The position numbers were made by a program, and so were the translations under genes. A DNA stretch of 23,646 nt from Clostridia bacterium (GTDB lineage Bacteria; Bacillota; Clostridia; Oscillospirales; CAG-272): NCBI GenBank assembly GCA_900754175.1, contig CAAEBS010000110.1, forward strand, positions 1 to 23,646, read 5' to 3'. Below, piece after piece: positions 1 through 7,640 of this stretch. The notes below the pieces were generated by a model. That model was not told where the DNA came from and searched no databases. It was given only the letters and a program-made list of their open reading frames with translations. Within the stretch, counting starts at the first letter, position 1. Each line of letters opens with the position of its first letter.

Positions 1-193
1 CACTTTGTGTGCAGAGCCTGTGTGATTCGTCGATGGCTGGAAACTACAAAAAGACACCCCGTTGGAAGGCACCACCCGGAATTTCGGAGTGCCACCGGCA
101 CTCCGAATGTTGCGAACCGGATTCTGCACACTTTGTGTGCAGAGCCTGTACGATTCATCGATGGCTGAAAACTACAAAAAGACACCCCGTTGG
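1..193. repeat. Tandem direct repeat, 128-bp period, with hairpins
   Basis: Bases 1-65 recur at 129-193 with only four mismatches, giving a 128-bp period that probably continues beyond the left edge. Between the copies is a perfect 11-bp inverted repeat (83-93 with 97-107, 3-base loop). Just after the second copy is a 12-bp stem with one wobble (191-202 with 209-220). The repeated block ends in a tract that reads, on the minus strand, as a GGGGTGTC-T5 terminator-like tail; the same tract recurs on the plus strand at 1750-1770. I see no credible gene here. Short open frames across it are repeat by-products. Confidence 0.8.
62..82. other. Relic of tRNA-Cys 3' end (att-like direct repeat)
   Basis: The 15 bases at 68-82 are identical to 12806-12820, which is the acceptor stem and T-arm 3' half of the tRNA-Cys gene. 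The five bases before them (TTGGA) also match, apart from one inserted A. The two copies are in the same orientation, as expected for attachment-site repeats flanking an element integrated at a tRNA 3' end. No integrase is visible in the window, so this is a suggestive relic and not a proven att site. Confidence 0.4.
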
Positions 194-273
194 CGTACCT
201 GCGATAAAGCAGGTGCGCCAAGCTTTTATGTCCAACTCAATTTTTGGTTTATAACCTCTCAATTATTAAGAGG

Positions 274-302
274 TGGACAAATCGTCAAAAACTTGGTATA
301 AT
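274..302 (+). promoter_or_regulatory. SigA-type promoter of the XRE gene
   Basis: A TGGACA -35 (274-279) lies 17 bp before a TATAAT -10 (297-302). A second overlapping TATAAT is at 302-307. A short inverted repeat (254-259 with 269-274) touches the -35 and could be an operator for autoregulation, but it is too short to be sure. Confidence 0.6.
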
Positions 303-347
303 ATAATCACAGACCGGTCAAGTAACAAAATCAGGAGAATTGTTTAT

Positions 348-1391
348 ATGACATTTGGACAGAAGATAAAATCACTTCGACGAGAAGCAAATATGACACA
401 AGAAAATCTTGCAGAACTTCTTTCTATTTCTCCGCAGGCAATCAGCCGTTGGGAAACAGATGTTGCTATGCCCGACATTTCTTTATTGCCGCCGCTTGCC
501 AATTTATTTAATGTAACCACCGATTATCTGCTTGGAATGGAAACCTACCAAAAGGATTTGAGAAAAGCGGAGTTTGACGAAGCATTCCACAAATATTGGG
601 AACACGACGACAAAGAAAAGAATTATCAAATCGCCCTGCGTGCGGTTGCTGAATATCCGGGAAATATGGAGTATGTGGAATGGCTGGCATCGGCAGAGTA
701 TTATGTTGCTATGCCGACCTTGGATAATAGTGAATATACGCGTTTGCTTGAAAGTTCAGCAAAACATTATAAATTGGTTTTGGATAACACCAAGGATTCA
801 AAATTATATTCCAAAGCGTTGTTCGGAATCGTTCTTGCACCTAGCTGTAATCAAAAAAAGGACGAAGCCAAACAATACGCTATGTTAGAAGAGGATGAGG
901 AGAAAAGAGATGAGCTGCTTTGTTGGTGCTTAGAGGGTGAAGAAAGGGAAAAGCATTGTCAGCACCTTACAAATACAAAATTAAATAGCTTTCTCTTCCA
1001 ACTAAAATTCGGTCAAGACTCAATTGACGTGTATGATGCCGTTGAAAAAATACTGAATATTATGTTTCCGGACGGTAATTTTCAGTATTATCACAATACT
1101 CTGCAATATAATTCTATCAGCAAAGCCATTTGCTTCTGCAAAACACAGCAATATGACCGTGTATTGGAAGAATTGAAAAAAGCAAGGTACCATGCGGAAG
1201 AAATGACAAAAATAAATCACCAAAAGACAATAAAGTTCACTTCTCCGCTATTTTCACTTATTGAAGAAGAGCATCCCGTTACAGATTCCGATATAACCGA
1301 TATTGATGATTTCATTCGGTGTTTGAATAACAACCGTTGCTTTGATCCTATCAGGGAAACAGAGGATTTTAAAGCTTTGATGACATTATAA
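348..1391 (+). CDS. XRE-family transcriptional regulator
   Basis: This 347-residue protein opens with a Cro/C1-type helix-turn-helix (about residues 4-60) carrying the family hallmarks GQKIKSLR, MTQENLAELL, ISPQAISRWE and YLLGME. The remaining 280 residues are charged, helical and rich in Tyr/Glu/Lys, with no motif I recognise. They resemble the TPR-like or sensor regions attached to many Firmicutes XRE regulators. I chose the ATG at 348 because AGGAG lies 9 bases upstream and the family start MTFGQKIK begins there; an in-frame ATG at 273 lies inside the promoter. Such proteins are cytoplasmic DNA-binding regulators. The target is unknown, and neighbouring debris from mobile elements suggests an accessory role. 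Confidence 0.85.
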   Translation: MTFGQKIKSLRREANMTQENLAELLSISPQAISRWETDVAMPDISLLPPLANLFNVTTDYLLGMETYQKDLRKAEFDEAFHKYWEHDDKEKNYQIALRAVAEYPGNMEYVEWLASAEYYVAMPTLDNSEYTRLLESSAKHYKLVLDNTKDSKLYSKALFGIVLAPSCNQKKDEAKQYAMLEEDEEKRDELLCWCLEGEEREKHCQHLTNTKLNSFLFQLKFGQDSIDVYDAVEKILNIMFPDGNFQYYHNTLQYNSISKAICFCKTQQYDRVLEELKKARYHAEEMTKINHQKTIKFTSPLFSLIEEEHPVTDSDITDIDDFIRCLNNNRCFDPIRETEDFKALMTL

Positions 1392-1417
1392 CCCAACTTC
1401 TGCTCGCGCGGGGCTTC

Positions 1418-1437
1418 GCTTTTGTGTCCACAAAAGC
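1418..1437. repeat. Short perfect hairpin downstream of the XRE gene
   Basis: GCTTTTGTG (1418-1426) pairs exactly with CACAAAAGC (1429-1437) around a 2-base loop. No T-run follows, so it is not a classical terminator. It begins the hairpin-rich stretch that fills the gap up to 1770. Confidence 0.5.
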
Positions 1438-1484
1438 AGTGCTTGTCAGGAAAAACAGACAGACTTTCAGAGCGCACAAACCAA

Positions 1485-1609
1485 AGGCTCCCTTGTGTAA
1501 AGGGAGCTGACGCCGAAGGCGGCTGAGGGATTGTTTTCGATGAAATTTTTGCTTTTACAAACCCTCCGTCTTGCTTCGCAAGCCACCTTCCTTTACACAA
1601 GGGAGGCTC
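1485..1609. repeat. Long imperfect palindromic intergenic repeat (MITE-like)
   Basis: The arm beginning GGCTCCCTTGTGTAAAGG (about 1486-1503) is repeated in inverted orientation ending at 1609 (CCTTTACACAAGGGAGGC-like). Further internal stretches also pair less exactly (GCCGAAGGC, GAGGGATTGT). The whole 125-bp unit could fold into one long stem. I recall this kind of sequence as a common dispersed palindrome in Faecalibacterium and Ruminococcaceae genomes. It has no coding capacity, so any mobilisation would be in trans. Confidence 0.65.
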
Positions 1610-1676
1610 ATTACCGCCCGACAGTACACCTAAAAGGTGTAACACACTATACCTTGCAGGGCAAGGCGTGTGAAAA

Positions 1677-1713
1677 GGAGTACGAACAAATGCCCGTACT
1701 CCTATTGTTTTTT
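1677..1713 (+). terminator. Rho-independent terminator-like hairpin
   Basis: GGAGTACG (1677-1684) pairs with CGTACTCC (1695-1702), followed by a T-rich tail containing six Ts (1708-1713). It lies 290 bases past the XRE stop codon, after the palindromic repeat, so it may be part of a mobile repeat and not a dedicated terminator. Confidence 0.5.
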
Positions 1714-1739
1714 CGGCAGGTAAAACCTGCTTTATGGAA

Positions 1740-1762
1740 GGCACCCCTTGGGGTGTCTTTTT
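1740..1762 (+). terminator. Terminator-like hairpin shared with the left-edge repeats
   Basis: GGCACCCC (1740-1747) pairs with GGGGTGTC (1750-1757, one wobble), followed by five Ts. Just before it, a GCAGGT/ACCTGC hairpin occupies 1716-1730. The second arm with its T tract and the following TAGTTT is the reverse complement of sequence in both copies of the 1-193 repeat, so this is one dispersed family. Confidence 0.55.
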
Positions 1763-1869
1763 GTAGTTTGTGTTAACGTGTACAAATAGATATTTTTCAT
1801 ACAAGGTTATTAAACCACACGCCGCTTGAAGATCCAGTCTAAAGTGCATACAAAAGGAATCCATCAAAT

Positions 1870-2189
1870 ATGAAAAGATATTCACGCCCAATCGGTGACA
1901 GTAGTCACACTTTATGGGATGCAATATGTTCAATGGATAACCTGAAGTTAGCATACCAAAATGCGAAGAAAGGGATGGTATAAAGAAGTCAAGATGGTTG
2001 ATGAAAACCCTGATTATTATTGCAAGAAATCATATAAAACTTCTAAATATCAGACATTTTACAAAACAGATGGTAATAAAAAGCGGTTAATTTTCAAATT
2101 GCCTTACTTCCCTGACTGCATTTGTCAATGGGCAGTTTCTGCAAGTGATTGAACCAATCATTTTGAAAAATTTCACCGCTGATACCTAA
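1870..2189 (+). pseudogene. Reverse transcriptase fragment, frameshifted and truncated
   Basis: Three reading frames join into one RT N-terminus. The ATG at 1870 starts a frame ending in LKLAYQNAKKG, which stops at 1981. The next frame carries GWYKEVKMVDENPDYY, then KTSKYQTFYKTDG and FKLPYFPDCICQWAV. An extra T near 2135-2138 moves the reading to the third frame, LQVIEPIILKNFTADT, ending at a TAA (2187). The order AYQNA-KG-WYKEV, then KLPYFPD-ICQWA-LQVIEP, matches prokaryotic RNA-directed DNA polymerases of the kind found in clostridial prophages and diversity-generating or retron-like elements. I cannot tell which subgroup. The catalytic YxDD part is absent, so the fragment is dead; sequence similarity stops abruptly at about 2186, where the HTH fragment begins. 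Confidence 0.75.
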
Positions 2190-2190
2190 T

Positions 2191-2361
2191 ATGACAAAAA
2201 ATGACCTTATGGAAATAACCGGAATCAGTTCGCGAGTTCTTGCCAAGCTTTCCCGAAATGAAACGGTCACAACCGATACCATTGCACGAATCTGTAACGC
2301 ATTGAAATGCGATGTAGGAGATGTGATGGAATGCGTTGACAATGAAAAACTGTCTCTTTGA
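2191..2361 (+). CDS. Small Cro/C1-type HTH protein, N-terminally truncated
   Basis: These 56 residues read MTKNDLMEITGISSRVLAKL, then a recognition region with TDTIARICNALKCDVGDVM. This is the conserved core of the short YozG-like (HTH_26) DNA-binding proteins. Relatives normally have about 14 more residues before this point (an Lwk-Lidk segment). Upstream in frame only LIPN resembles that segment before RT debris and a stop at 2164, so the 5' end looks cut off. No good Shine-Dalgarno precedes the ATG. The same frame continues after the TGA for 128 codons, so it may once have been the N-terminal domain of a longer protein. It is probably not functional, although a residual HTH peptide cannot be excluded. 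Confidence 0.45.
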   Translation: MTKNDLMEITGISSRVLAKLSRNETVTTDTIARICNALKCDVGDVMECVDNEKLSL

Positions 2362-2748
2362 TCCGCTTACCGCAAATTCGGAAAGACAGAAGAAGAAAAC
2401 GAATTTTACCGGAAAATTGTTTTTTTCCATCATGGACAAAAATATGTCATCTATGAAACCAAAGTCAGAGCAACCAAAGCAACCCGAATCGAATGTCGGG
2501 AGGACGGCACCCTGTATTGGGTACAATTCTATCCGTTTGGCGGGATTTCATCCCCGTCACGGGAGGAAAACTTTCTGTTGAAGCCGGTGCGTCGAAAGAA
2601 CGAGATTGTGATTGTTTTCATCAAAGGAAAGCCCGGCTTGATTACCGGTTTGGATACGGGGATATTTGTTTCTGCCCATGGAAGTCTGAAAAATGACACA
2701 GATGTTTATGTCATGTCTGAAAGTGCGTTCAAATTATTTGCGTCCTGA
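2362..2748 (+). pseudogene. Unrecognised 128-codon domain downstream of an in-frame TGA
   Basis: The HTH frame stays open after the TGA at 2359-2361 until 2748. It encodes a well-behaved globular-looking sequence with AYRKFGKTEEENEFYRKIVF, YVIYETKVRATKATRIECRE, GTLYWVQFYPFGGIS and KPGLITGLDTGIFVSAHGS. There is no ATG, GTG or TTG early in this frame that could start it, so it reads as the 3' part of a longer gene interrupted by a nonsense change (for example CTT-TTT to CTT-TGA). I do not recognise the family. The composition and clean stop suggest recent inactivation. Stop-codon readthrough is a less likely alternative. Confidence 0.5.
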
Positions 2749-2780
2749 CCGGGCACCGGCAGTTACCGCTGACAAAACAA

Positions 2781-2815
2781 AAGGGCGATCCAAATGATCG
2801 CCCTTCAATTTTTTG
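2781..2815 (+). terminator. Rho-independent terminator (plus strand)
   Basis: AAGGGCGATC (2781-2790) pairs perfectly with GATCGCCCTT (2796-2805) around a 5-base loop, followed by CAATTTTTT. It ends the plus-strand debris region and may also act in reverse, since AAAACAAAAG precedes the stem. Confidence 0.8.
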
Positions 2816-2826
2816 ATGCAGTAAGC

Positions 2827-2865
2827 AAAAAAATCCCTTGAAAACGCTTTATTTTCAAGGGATTT
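2827..2865 (-). terminator. Rho-independent terminator of the GH127 gene
   Basis: A perfect 14-bp stem (2831-2844 with 2852-2865; core ATCCCTTGAAAA) is followed on the minus strand by seven Ts ending at 2827. It lies 26 bases past the stop codon at 2891 and closes the long minus-strand gene run. Confidence 0.85.
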
Positions 2866-2890
2866 CAGTACGAGTGTCATAACAGATTGA

Positions 2891-4825
2891 TTATCTGACT
2901 ACGGTGATCATATGCTTTGTCCGACCGTTGGACAACCAGACGGCACAGCGTGAGGTTTTATCCCACGTTTTTCCGCAGGAGGAGTAGTCAATTAAACAAA
3001 CCGTCTTGCCGTCATCGGTCGGCAGTTCCACCGAAACCTTCGCTTCCGGAACTTCCGGACATTGGGTCTGCTTTGCTCCGTGAACGATATTTTCAGTATC
3101 ATGCGTCACAGCAAAAACTTCTTCAGGGTCTTTGCCAAGTCTCGCATCTGCACCCAGCATCACGGGTCCACGGCGATAGGCGAAGAAATCGTCCTCATTG
3201 CAGGAGCCTTCCGGCGGGACAACGGTCTGCACACGCAGATCAAGCGTCAGAATCAGGCTATCGCCGTCTTTCCACTCACGGGTAAAGCACTGGTAGCCCG
3301 TGCCGTCAATCGGCAGGCTTTCACCGTTCAACATCAGAGTTGTTTTCTTGCTCCATGCCGGGACACGCAAAGTAAGCATAAAGGTTTCCGGCCTTTCCAG
3401 AGACAGTTTCATTGCAAGGCTCCCATCCCCATACGGATAGGTCGTGTCTGTGTGAATCGTCAGCTTCTGCTTTTTCGGTGTCTGCACGCTCATCTTTCCC
3501 GCAAAGTACAGGTTGACTACCACGCCCTGTGCGCTGTGCATGACCGCCGCATTCGGGATCATACCGATACCTGCCGAACCGATGCAGGCGCAACAGCCGT
3601 AGAAAGTGTTATCCGGCATGACATTATAGCCACCGACCATTTGTCCTCTCTCTCCTGCCAACAGCGGGCTATAGCTGTCAAAAGTCAGAATCTCCGGTGC
3701 GGGCAGATTGCCGTTCTTGCGGGGATCGGCGGCATCCGCCTGAATACGTGCAACCGAGGCAATGTGCCCGGTATTCAATGCTCCGAGATAAGCATTGAAG
3801 AAGGACTCCTCAATGCAATCGGCGTAGATTGCATCCCCAGACAACCGGAGCGCCTGAAGCGCAAACTTCATCCATGTAACGGTCACACAGGTTTCCTGCA
3901 TAATCCAATAATGCGTGGTTGCAGTTTGTCGGAATGTACCGCCGTCGTAAAGCTCTTCATGACAACCGCAACAGCCGATGATACTTTTTTCCACGGTCAC
4001 AATGCGATGCGCAAAATTGAGAACAGCAGTCCGCCACTTTTCTTCTCTGGTCACACGGTAGTATTCGGCAAGTCCTTCAAAGCAGGACATAACCTCATAA
4101 GCCTTCGCAACAGGATAGCGGAACGGCGGCAATTCGTCTCGGTAAGCCAGTTCAAACAGGCTGTCGCCTCCTGCGCAAGCGCCGGACTTCACGATATGAT
4201 CGGCAAATGCGAGATATTCTTTCTTGCCGGTTATCTTCCACAGCTTCATCACGGGCTCGAGGATAGATGCGGAATTTGCACCCTTCCATTCGTTCGAGGT
4301 GTTGGTAACCGGCATCTGACCGATCCCACCCCCGACTCTTGCCACAATGTAATCGAGGTGTCGGATCATCGCCGCTTTGACAGTTTCACGCAGATCGTTT
4401 TCGGGGCAAATCTCATAAAAGCACTCTAACCCAAGCAGGACATACTTGCGACACCACATATCCCACCCACGGAATTCAAGTGCCTGTGTATATGTAGAAA
4501 TTCTGCCGCACGGTTCTGCGTTTCCGATAAGTTGCAGGACACTTTCACGCAGAATGGCATAGAGTTTTTCGTCATGATTATATGCATAAACCCATGTTGC
4601 GCCTCGCATCATTTTGCCCCAGTATTCTCCTGACCAGCCGTGCTTGGCATCCGGCTGAAGGCGATACAGGTTTGCAAACTTGAACCAGAGTTCCGGGCGC
4701 ATCAGTTGATACTGCATGATAAAATCAAGGGCTTCTGTAAAAGTACTGCCAAATTTGCAGTCCACAATTTTCTCCGGCATCAGGATATCCGGGATATCCA
4801 TGCTGTGTTGAAAATCGGATTTCAT
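2891..4825 (-). CDS. GH127-type beta-L-arabinofuranosidase (DUF1680)
   Basis: This 644-residue protein has an (alpha/alpha)6-barrel-like N-terminal part and C-terminal beta-domains. Family landmarks are ETC at 311-313 followed by TWMKFALQALRLSGDAIYAD and EESFFNAYLGALN, and the CC pair at 411-412 (YGCCACIGSAG). In the characterised bifidobacterial GH127 enzyme the Glu and Cys of the ETC motif and the paired cysteines bind Zn, and the first of the pair is the nucleophile. These enzymes remove beta-L-arabinofuranose from arabino-oligosaccharides or hydroxyproline-linked glycans. No signal peptide is seen, so it should act in the cytoplasm on imported oligosaccharides. The usual acid/base Glu, about 16 residues before ETC, is not obvious (Glu290/291 are nearest), and an extra CCGC cluster sits at 285-288. 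The sugar specificity is therefore inference. The start is the first ATG, preceded by a modest AGAGAG. It is the last gene of the minus-strand cluster. Confidence 0.75.
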   Translation of the reverse strand: MKSDFQHSMDIPDILMPEKIVDCKFGSTFTEALDFIMQYQLMRPELWFKFANLYRLQPDAKHGWSGEYWGKMMRGATWVYAYNHDEKLYAILRESVLQLIGNAEPCGRISTYTQALEFRGWDMWCRKYVLLGLECFYEICPENDLRETVKAAMIRHLDYIVARVGGGIGQMPVTNTSNEWKGANSASILEPVMKLWKITGKKEYLAFADHIVKSGACAGGDSLFELAYRDELPPFRYPVAKAYEVMSCFEGLAEYYRVTREEKWRTAVLNFAHRIVTVEKSIIGCCGCHEELYDGGTFRQTATTHYWIMQETCVTVTWMKFALQALRLSGDAIYADCIEESFFNAYLGALNTGHIASVARIQADAADPRKNGNLPAPEILTFDSYSPLLAGERGQMVGGYNVMPDNTFYGCCACIGSAGIGMIPNAAVMHSAQGVVVNLYFAGKMSVQTPKKQKLTIHTDTTYPYGDGSLAMKLSLERPETFMLTLRVPAWSKKTTLMLNGESLPIDGTGYQCFTREWKDGDSLILTLDLRVQTVVPPEGSCNEDDFFAYRRGPVMLGADARLGKDPEEVFAVTHDTENIVHGAKQTQCPEVPEAKVSVELPTDDGKTVCLIDYSSCGKTWDKTSRCAVWLSNGRTKHMITVVR

Positions 4826-5014
4826 TCAAGGTTCTCTCTTTCTGCCGATCCTGTCATTCATAACGGAATCGGCACTGTTATTTTCTGTCCGACATCATGC
4901 GCACCGGGCAATGCCGGTAACTTTATTTTCTCGTAATACGGCAAAGGGATCGCAATAACGCCGCAAACCATACAACATCATTGCGCCCCCGAAAAAATCG
5001 TGCCGAAATTTCAT

Positions 5015-6136
5015 TTATCTGACCGTGATTTTCAGTGCGTGTCCCCCGTCATATGGGGTTCCGGTCAGGGCATATTGCGGAATGATCTTTGCCTGTCCGT
5101 CCGGTGTTTTCGCCTGAATCTCGGTATAAAAATCTGCGTGGAGGTGCCCGCAGAAAATGCCGCCGATAACATCTGCGCTGTTGACAATCATCTGGTAGAT
5201 ATCCCCGTTCGTTCCCTGACTGTACGGGTTTGCCACAGTTCCGCCGGTGTAAAAGTTTGCGGAGCTTGCGCTACCCACGCCGACATAGCTTGCGCTGACA
5301 TCCATATCAGCCGCATTGCCGGTGCTGATTGCCTCATGAAAGAACAACAGCACTGTGTAGCCTTTTTCCTGTGCAAGCGCAAGATCAGCTCGCAGAAGCG
5401 GCACCTGCTCCTCGCGGAAATATCCCAATCCGTTGTCCATCTGAATGACCATCACCGCTTCCTTAAGAACGCGTGAGGTATAGAGAATGTCGTGCTCCCA
5501 TGCGTCCGCAACCGCTTTCTCCCTTGCTTCTGCGGAGAGAGTTTCATCCACCTTACCCTCCATTTTCTGCACCCGCTCATGATTGCCCAAAGAGATCAGC
5601 ACCCGGCTGACGCTTCCGTCCTCATTCCGGTAGCGATCCCAGACTGTCTCCTTGAGCAGTGCCATACTTCCCTCGGAGAGATAGTCGGTAGCGTCCCCGG
5701 TGATGACAATCTGATCGGGATTCTGGCTATCGGCATAATTCAATGTTAGGGTGGCGTTTGCGGCAAACTTGCCGTCAGCACCCCATTTGCGATACTGTGC
5801 AGTGCTTGCAAGCGTTGGATTTTCCAAATCCGCGGATGTCATGGCTGCCAGGTGCAAATCGGTCAACTGAATCACCATAACAGGTTCTCCGCCTCTGCCA
5901 CTGTCAATTACCACCTCACGGATTTTCACGCCTCCAAACATTCCGTAGTGCCAAGGATCCTTCGGCGTTTCCGGCTCGGTTGTCGCTGTAGTTGTTGCAG
6001 AGCTTTCCGTGCTGTCGGTAACGGTGCCGGTGGGGGTGGTTGTCAGGGGATTGTTCCCCTCTCCGGAACAACCCATCAGTACAAGTGCCAGCAAGCAGGC
6101 AAGCAGAGCCGAACATCTTTTTTTCATTCGTTTCAT
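5015..6136 (-). CDS. Metallophosphoesterase lipoprotein
   Basis: This 373-residue calcineurin-like phosphoesterase has the ordered metal-binding motifs QLTDLH, VITGDATDYL, SLGNHE, FFHEAIST and CGHLHADF. It starts with a lipoprotein signal (KKRC, hydrophobic core, LMGC with Cys at 23). A Ser/Thr/Pro-rich tether of about 30 residues follows, so the enzyme should sit on the outer face of the membrane. I chose the ATG at 6136: GGGAGG lies just upstream, and the longer frame to 6190 adds residues unlike a signal peptide. ATGs at 6139 and 6127 are alternatives. The substrate is unknown; families of this type include phosphodiesterases and purple-phosphatase-like enzymes. It is clearly paralogous to the enzyme at 8163-9146 (shared NYADSQN.DQIVITGDA, VMVIQMDNGL, VLLFFHEAI). 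It lies 61 bases after the solute-binding protein gene. Confidence 0.85.
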   Translation of the reverse strand: MKRMKKRCSALLACLLALVLMGCSGEGNNPLTTTPTGTVTDSTESSATTTATTEPETPKDPWHYGMFGGVKIREVVIDSGRGGEPVMVIQLTDLHLAAMTSADLENPTLASTAQYRKWGADGKFAANATLTLNYADSQNPDQIVITGDATDYLSEGSMALLKETVWDRYRNEDGSVSRVLISLGNHERVQKMEGKVDETLSAEAREKAVADAWEHDILYTSRVLKEAVMVIQMDNGLGYFREEQVPLLRADLALAQEKGYTVLLFFHEAISTGNAADMDVSASYVGVGSASSANFYTGGTVANPYSQGTNGDIYQMIVNSADVIGGIFCGHLHADFYTEIQAKTPDGQAKIIPQYALTGTPYDGGHALKITVR

Positions 6137-6197
6137 CATTCCTCCCGCACAATGTAGGGAGCAGACATCAAGCCTACTCCCCCATTGCATTGTTCAT

Positions 6198-7640
6198 TTA
6201 TTTTTGCAACCATGCATCCAGTGCAGCTGCAACCTGTCCGTTCGCACCAATGGTTTTCAGTGCGGTGGAGAGCGATGAATAGGTTCCGTTTATCACATTT
6301 ACCGAAACATCACCGATAGAGCCCGGGTTCAGATAATGTCCCACGTCGAAATGCAGTGTTCGACGGATGATTTCCAGACTTTCCCGTGATTCCGTATCCT
6401 TGACAGAGCGTGTACTGACCAAGGTATCAAAATAATACGGCACCACCTCTGTGTATCCGATATAAGCAAGGCACTCTACAACATCGCCGATTCGCTGACG
6501 GTTGTTCTCAGAGGTATTGACCGGGATTGCAAATGTATCGGTTCCGGAGCCGACCAGTGACTGATAATCACTTACATTGCTGTCGTATTTCGGGAACGGC
6601 AGGATGCCGAAATTGATATCTTTGTAATCCGATGCCGCAACTTTGATGTTATCGTCAAAATAAACTGCCAGTTTATCGGTAAACAGTTTTCTTGCTTTGC
6701 CGAGATCGTCTTCACTTGTTGCACAGCTCTCCTTCAAAAAGGAAGTAAATGCATCTATGGCATTATAGCTGATCTCATTCTCAATACCGACCTTGAAGGT
6801 CCTATCCTTGTTGATGACAATGGTAGAACGTCCGGAGGCATAAAGGGCATCAACCGGTCCACGCCAGATCTGGCTGACATAGCCGTAACCTTCCTCACCG
6901 TCAATGGCTGCTCCCACCTCACGGGCAGATCGGAAAAAGGTTTCAAACGTCCAGTTGTTCTCTTTGACATAGGAGTAAGGACTGGTTGCCTGTGCGTTGG
7001 TAATCAGATCTTTGTTGAAGTACATACAGTTGGCAGCGCCAATGCTGAGGTAGGAAATATCACCATTTGCCGCATACAGCTTTCCGCTCGGCGTTGTCCA
7101 TGCGCTCTTGATGTTCTGACTCCACCACGGTGCATCCAAATTGATGGTAGGCATGGTGTTCCAATCCAGATAATAACCGCTTTCCGCTCCGTGGAAAATG
7201 CTTCTGCCATGGTTGATAACCAAATCGTAGGTGTCTTGCATATTCGAGGCTACAGCAGTCTTTACTGCGGATTGAACTTTCTCCTGCGAATCGGTGATAA
7301 ACATCAGAGCAACACCCATCTTCCGCTCTACTTCCCGGTTGCGGAAGTAGACCTTTTGATCCAGCTCCGAGGTTGTCGTGGTAAGCTGGTCAACCGCCAT
7401 TTCGCGGACGTATTCATCGTTATTGCGCATCAGAATTTTGAAATCAGTGTTATCGTAGGTCTTTCCGGAGTAGTTCGGAGTCAGCTCATTTTTTCCGGCG
7501 GTCGTGACTTCCTCGGAGGAACCCGACCCGGTATCGGAGGGCTGCTTCTCCTTTTTACCGCAGGCAGCCAGTCCCAGCACCATGGTAAGTACCAGAAGGG
7601 TGACTGTGAACCGTGTCCAAATCTGCTTTTTGTTTTTCAT
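6198..7640 (-). CDS. Extracellular solute-binding lipoprotein (sugar ABC type)
   Basis: This 480-residue protein starts with a lipoprotein signal (MKNKKQIWTRF, hydrophobic core, LGLAAC with Cys at 27) and a short Ser/Thr/Glu tether. The body resembles family-1 carbohydrate-binding proteins of clostridia: FKILMRNNDEYVREM, YLDWNTMPTINLDAPWWSQN, KLYAANGDISYLSI, MYFNKDLI and NFGILPFPKYD. The PWW and GILPFPKYD signatures are typical of sugar-binding lipoproteins. The start at 7640 has AAGGAG eight bases upstream; an in-frame ATG at 7682 belongs to the duplicated leader. No ABC permease or ATPase gene is nearby, so it must share permeases encoded elsewhere or act only as a surface binding protein. 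Its 5' end is part of a tandem duplication shared with the next gene upstream. Confidence 0.85.
   Translation of the reverse strand: MKNKKQIWTRFTVTLLVLTMVLGLAACGKKEKQPSDTGSGSSEEVTTAGKNELTPNYSGKTYDNTDFKILMRNNDEYVREMAVDQLTTTTSELDQKVYFRNREVERKMGVALMFITDSQEKVQSAVKTAVASNMQDTYDLVINHGRSIFHGAESGYYLDWNTMPTINLDAPWWSQNIKSAWTTPSGKLYAANGDISYLSIGAANCMYFNKDLITNAQATSPYSYVKENNWTFETFFRSAREVGAAIDGEEGYGYVSQIWRGPVDALYASGRSTIVINKDRTFKVGIENEISYNAIDAFTSFLKESCATSEDDLGKARKLFTDKLAVYFDDNIKVAASDYKDINFGILPFPKYDSNVSDYQSLVGSGTDTFAIPVNTSENNRQRIGDVVECLAYIGYTEVVPYYFDTLVSTRSVKDTESRESLEIIRRTLHFDVGHYLNPGSIGDVSVNVINGTYSSLSTALKTIGANGQVAAALDAWLQK

Noticed and set aside
1..193. Possible CRISPR array
   Set aside because: There are only two copies of a 65-bp block, with a hairpin-bearing spacer and no cas genes.
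1217..1954. 245-codon minus-strand open frame
   Set aside because: It runs through the palindromic repeats and the reverse-transcriptase relic. Its translation is repeat-derived and has no ribosome-binding site.
3062..4429. 455-codon open frame on the plus strand
   Set aside because: It is antisense to the GH127 gene, whose minus-strand product has family motifs throughout. The plus-strand frame shows no recognisable domain.
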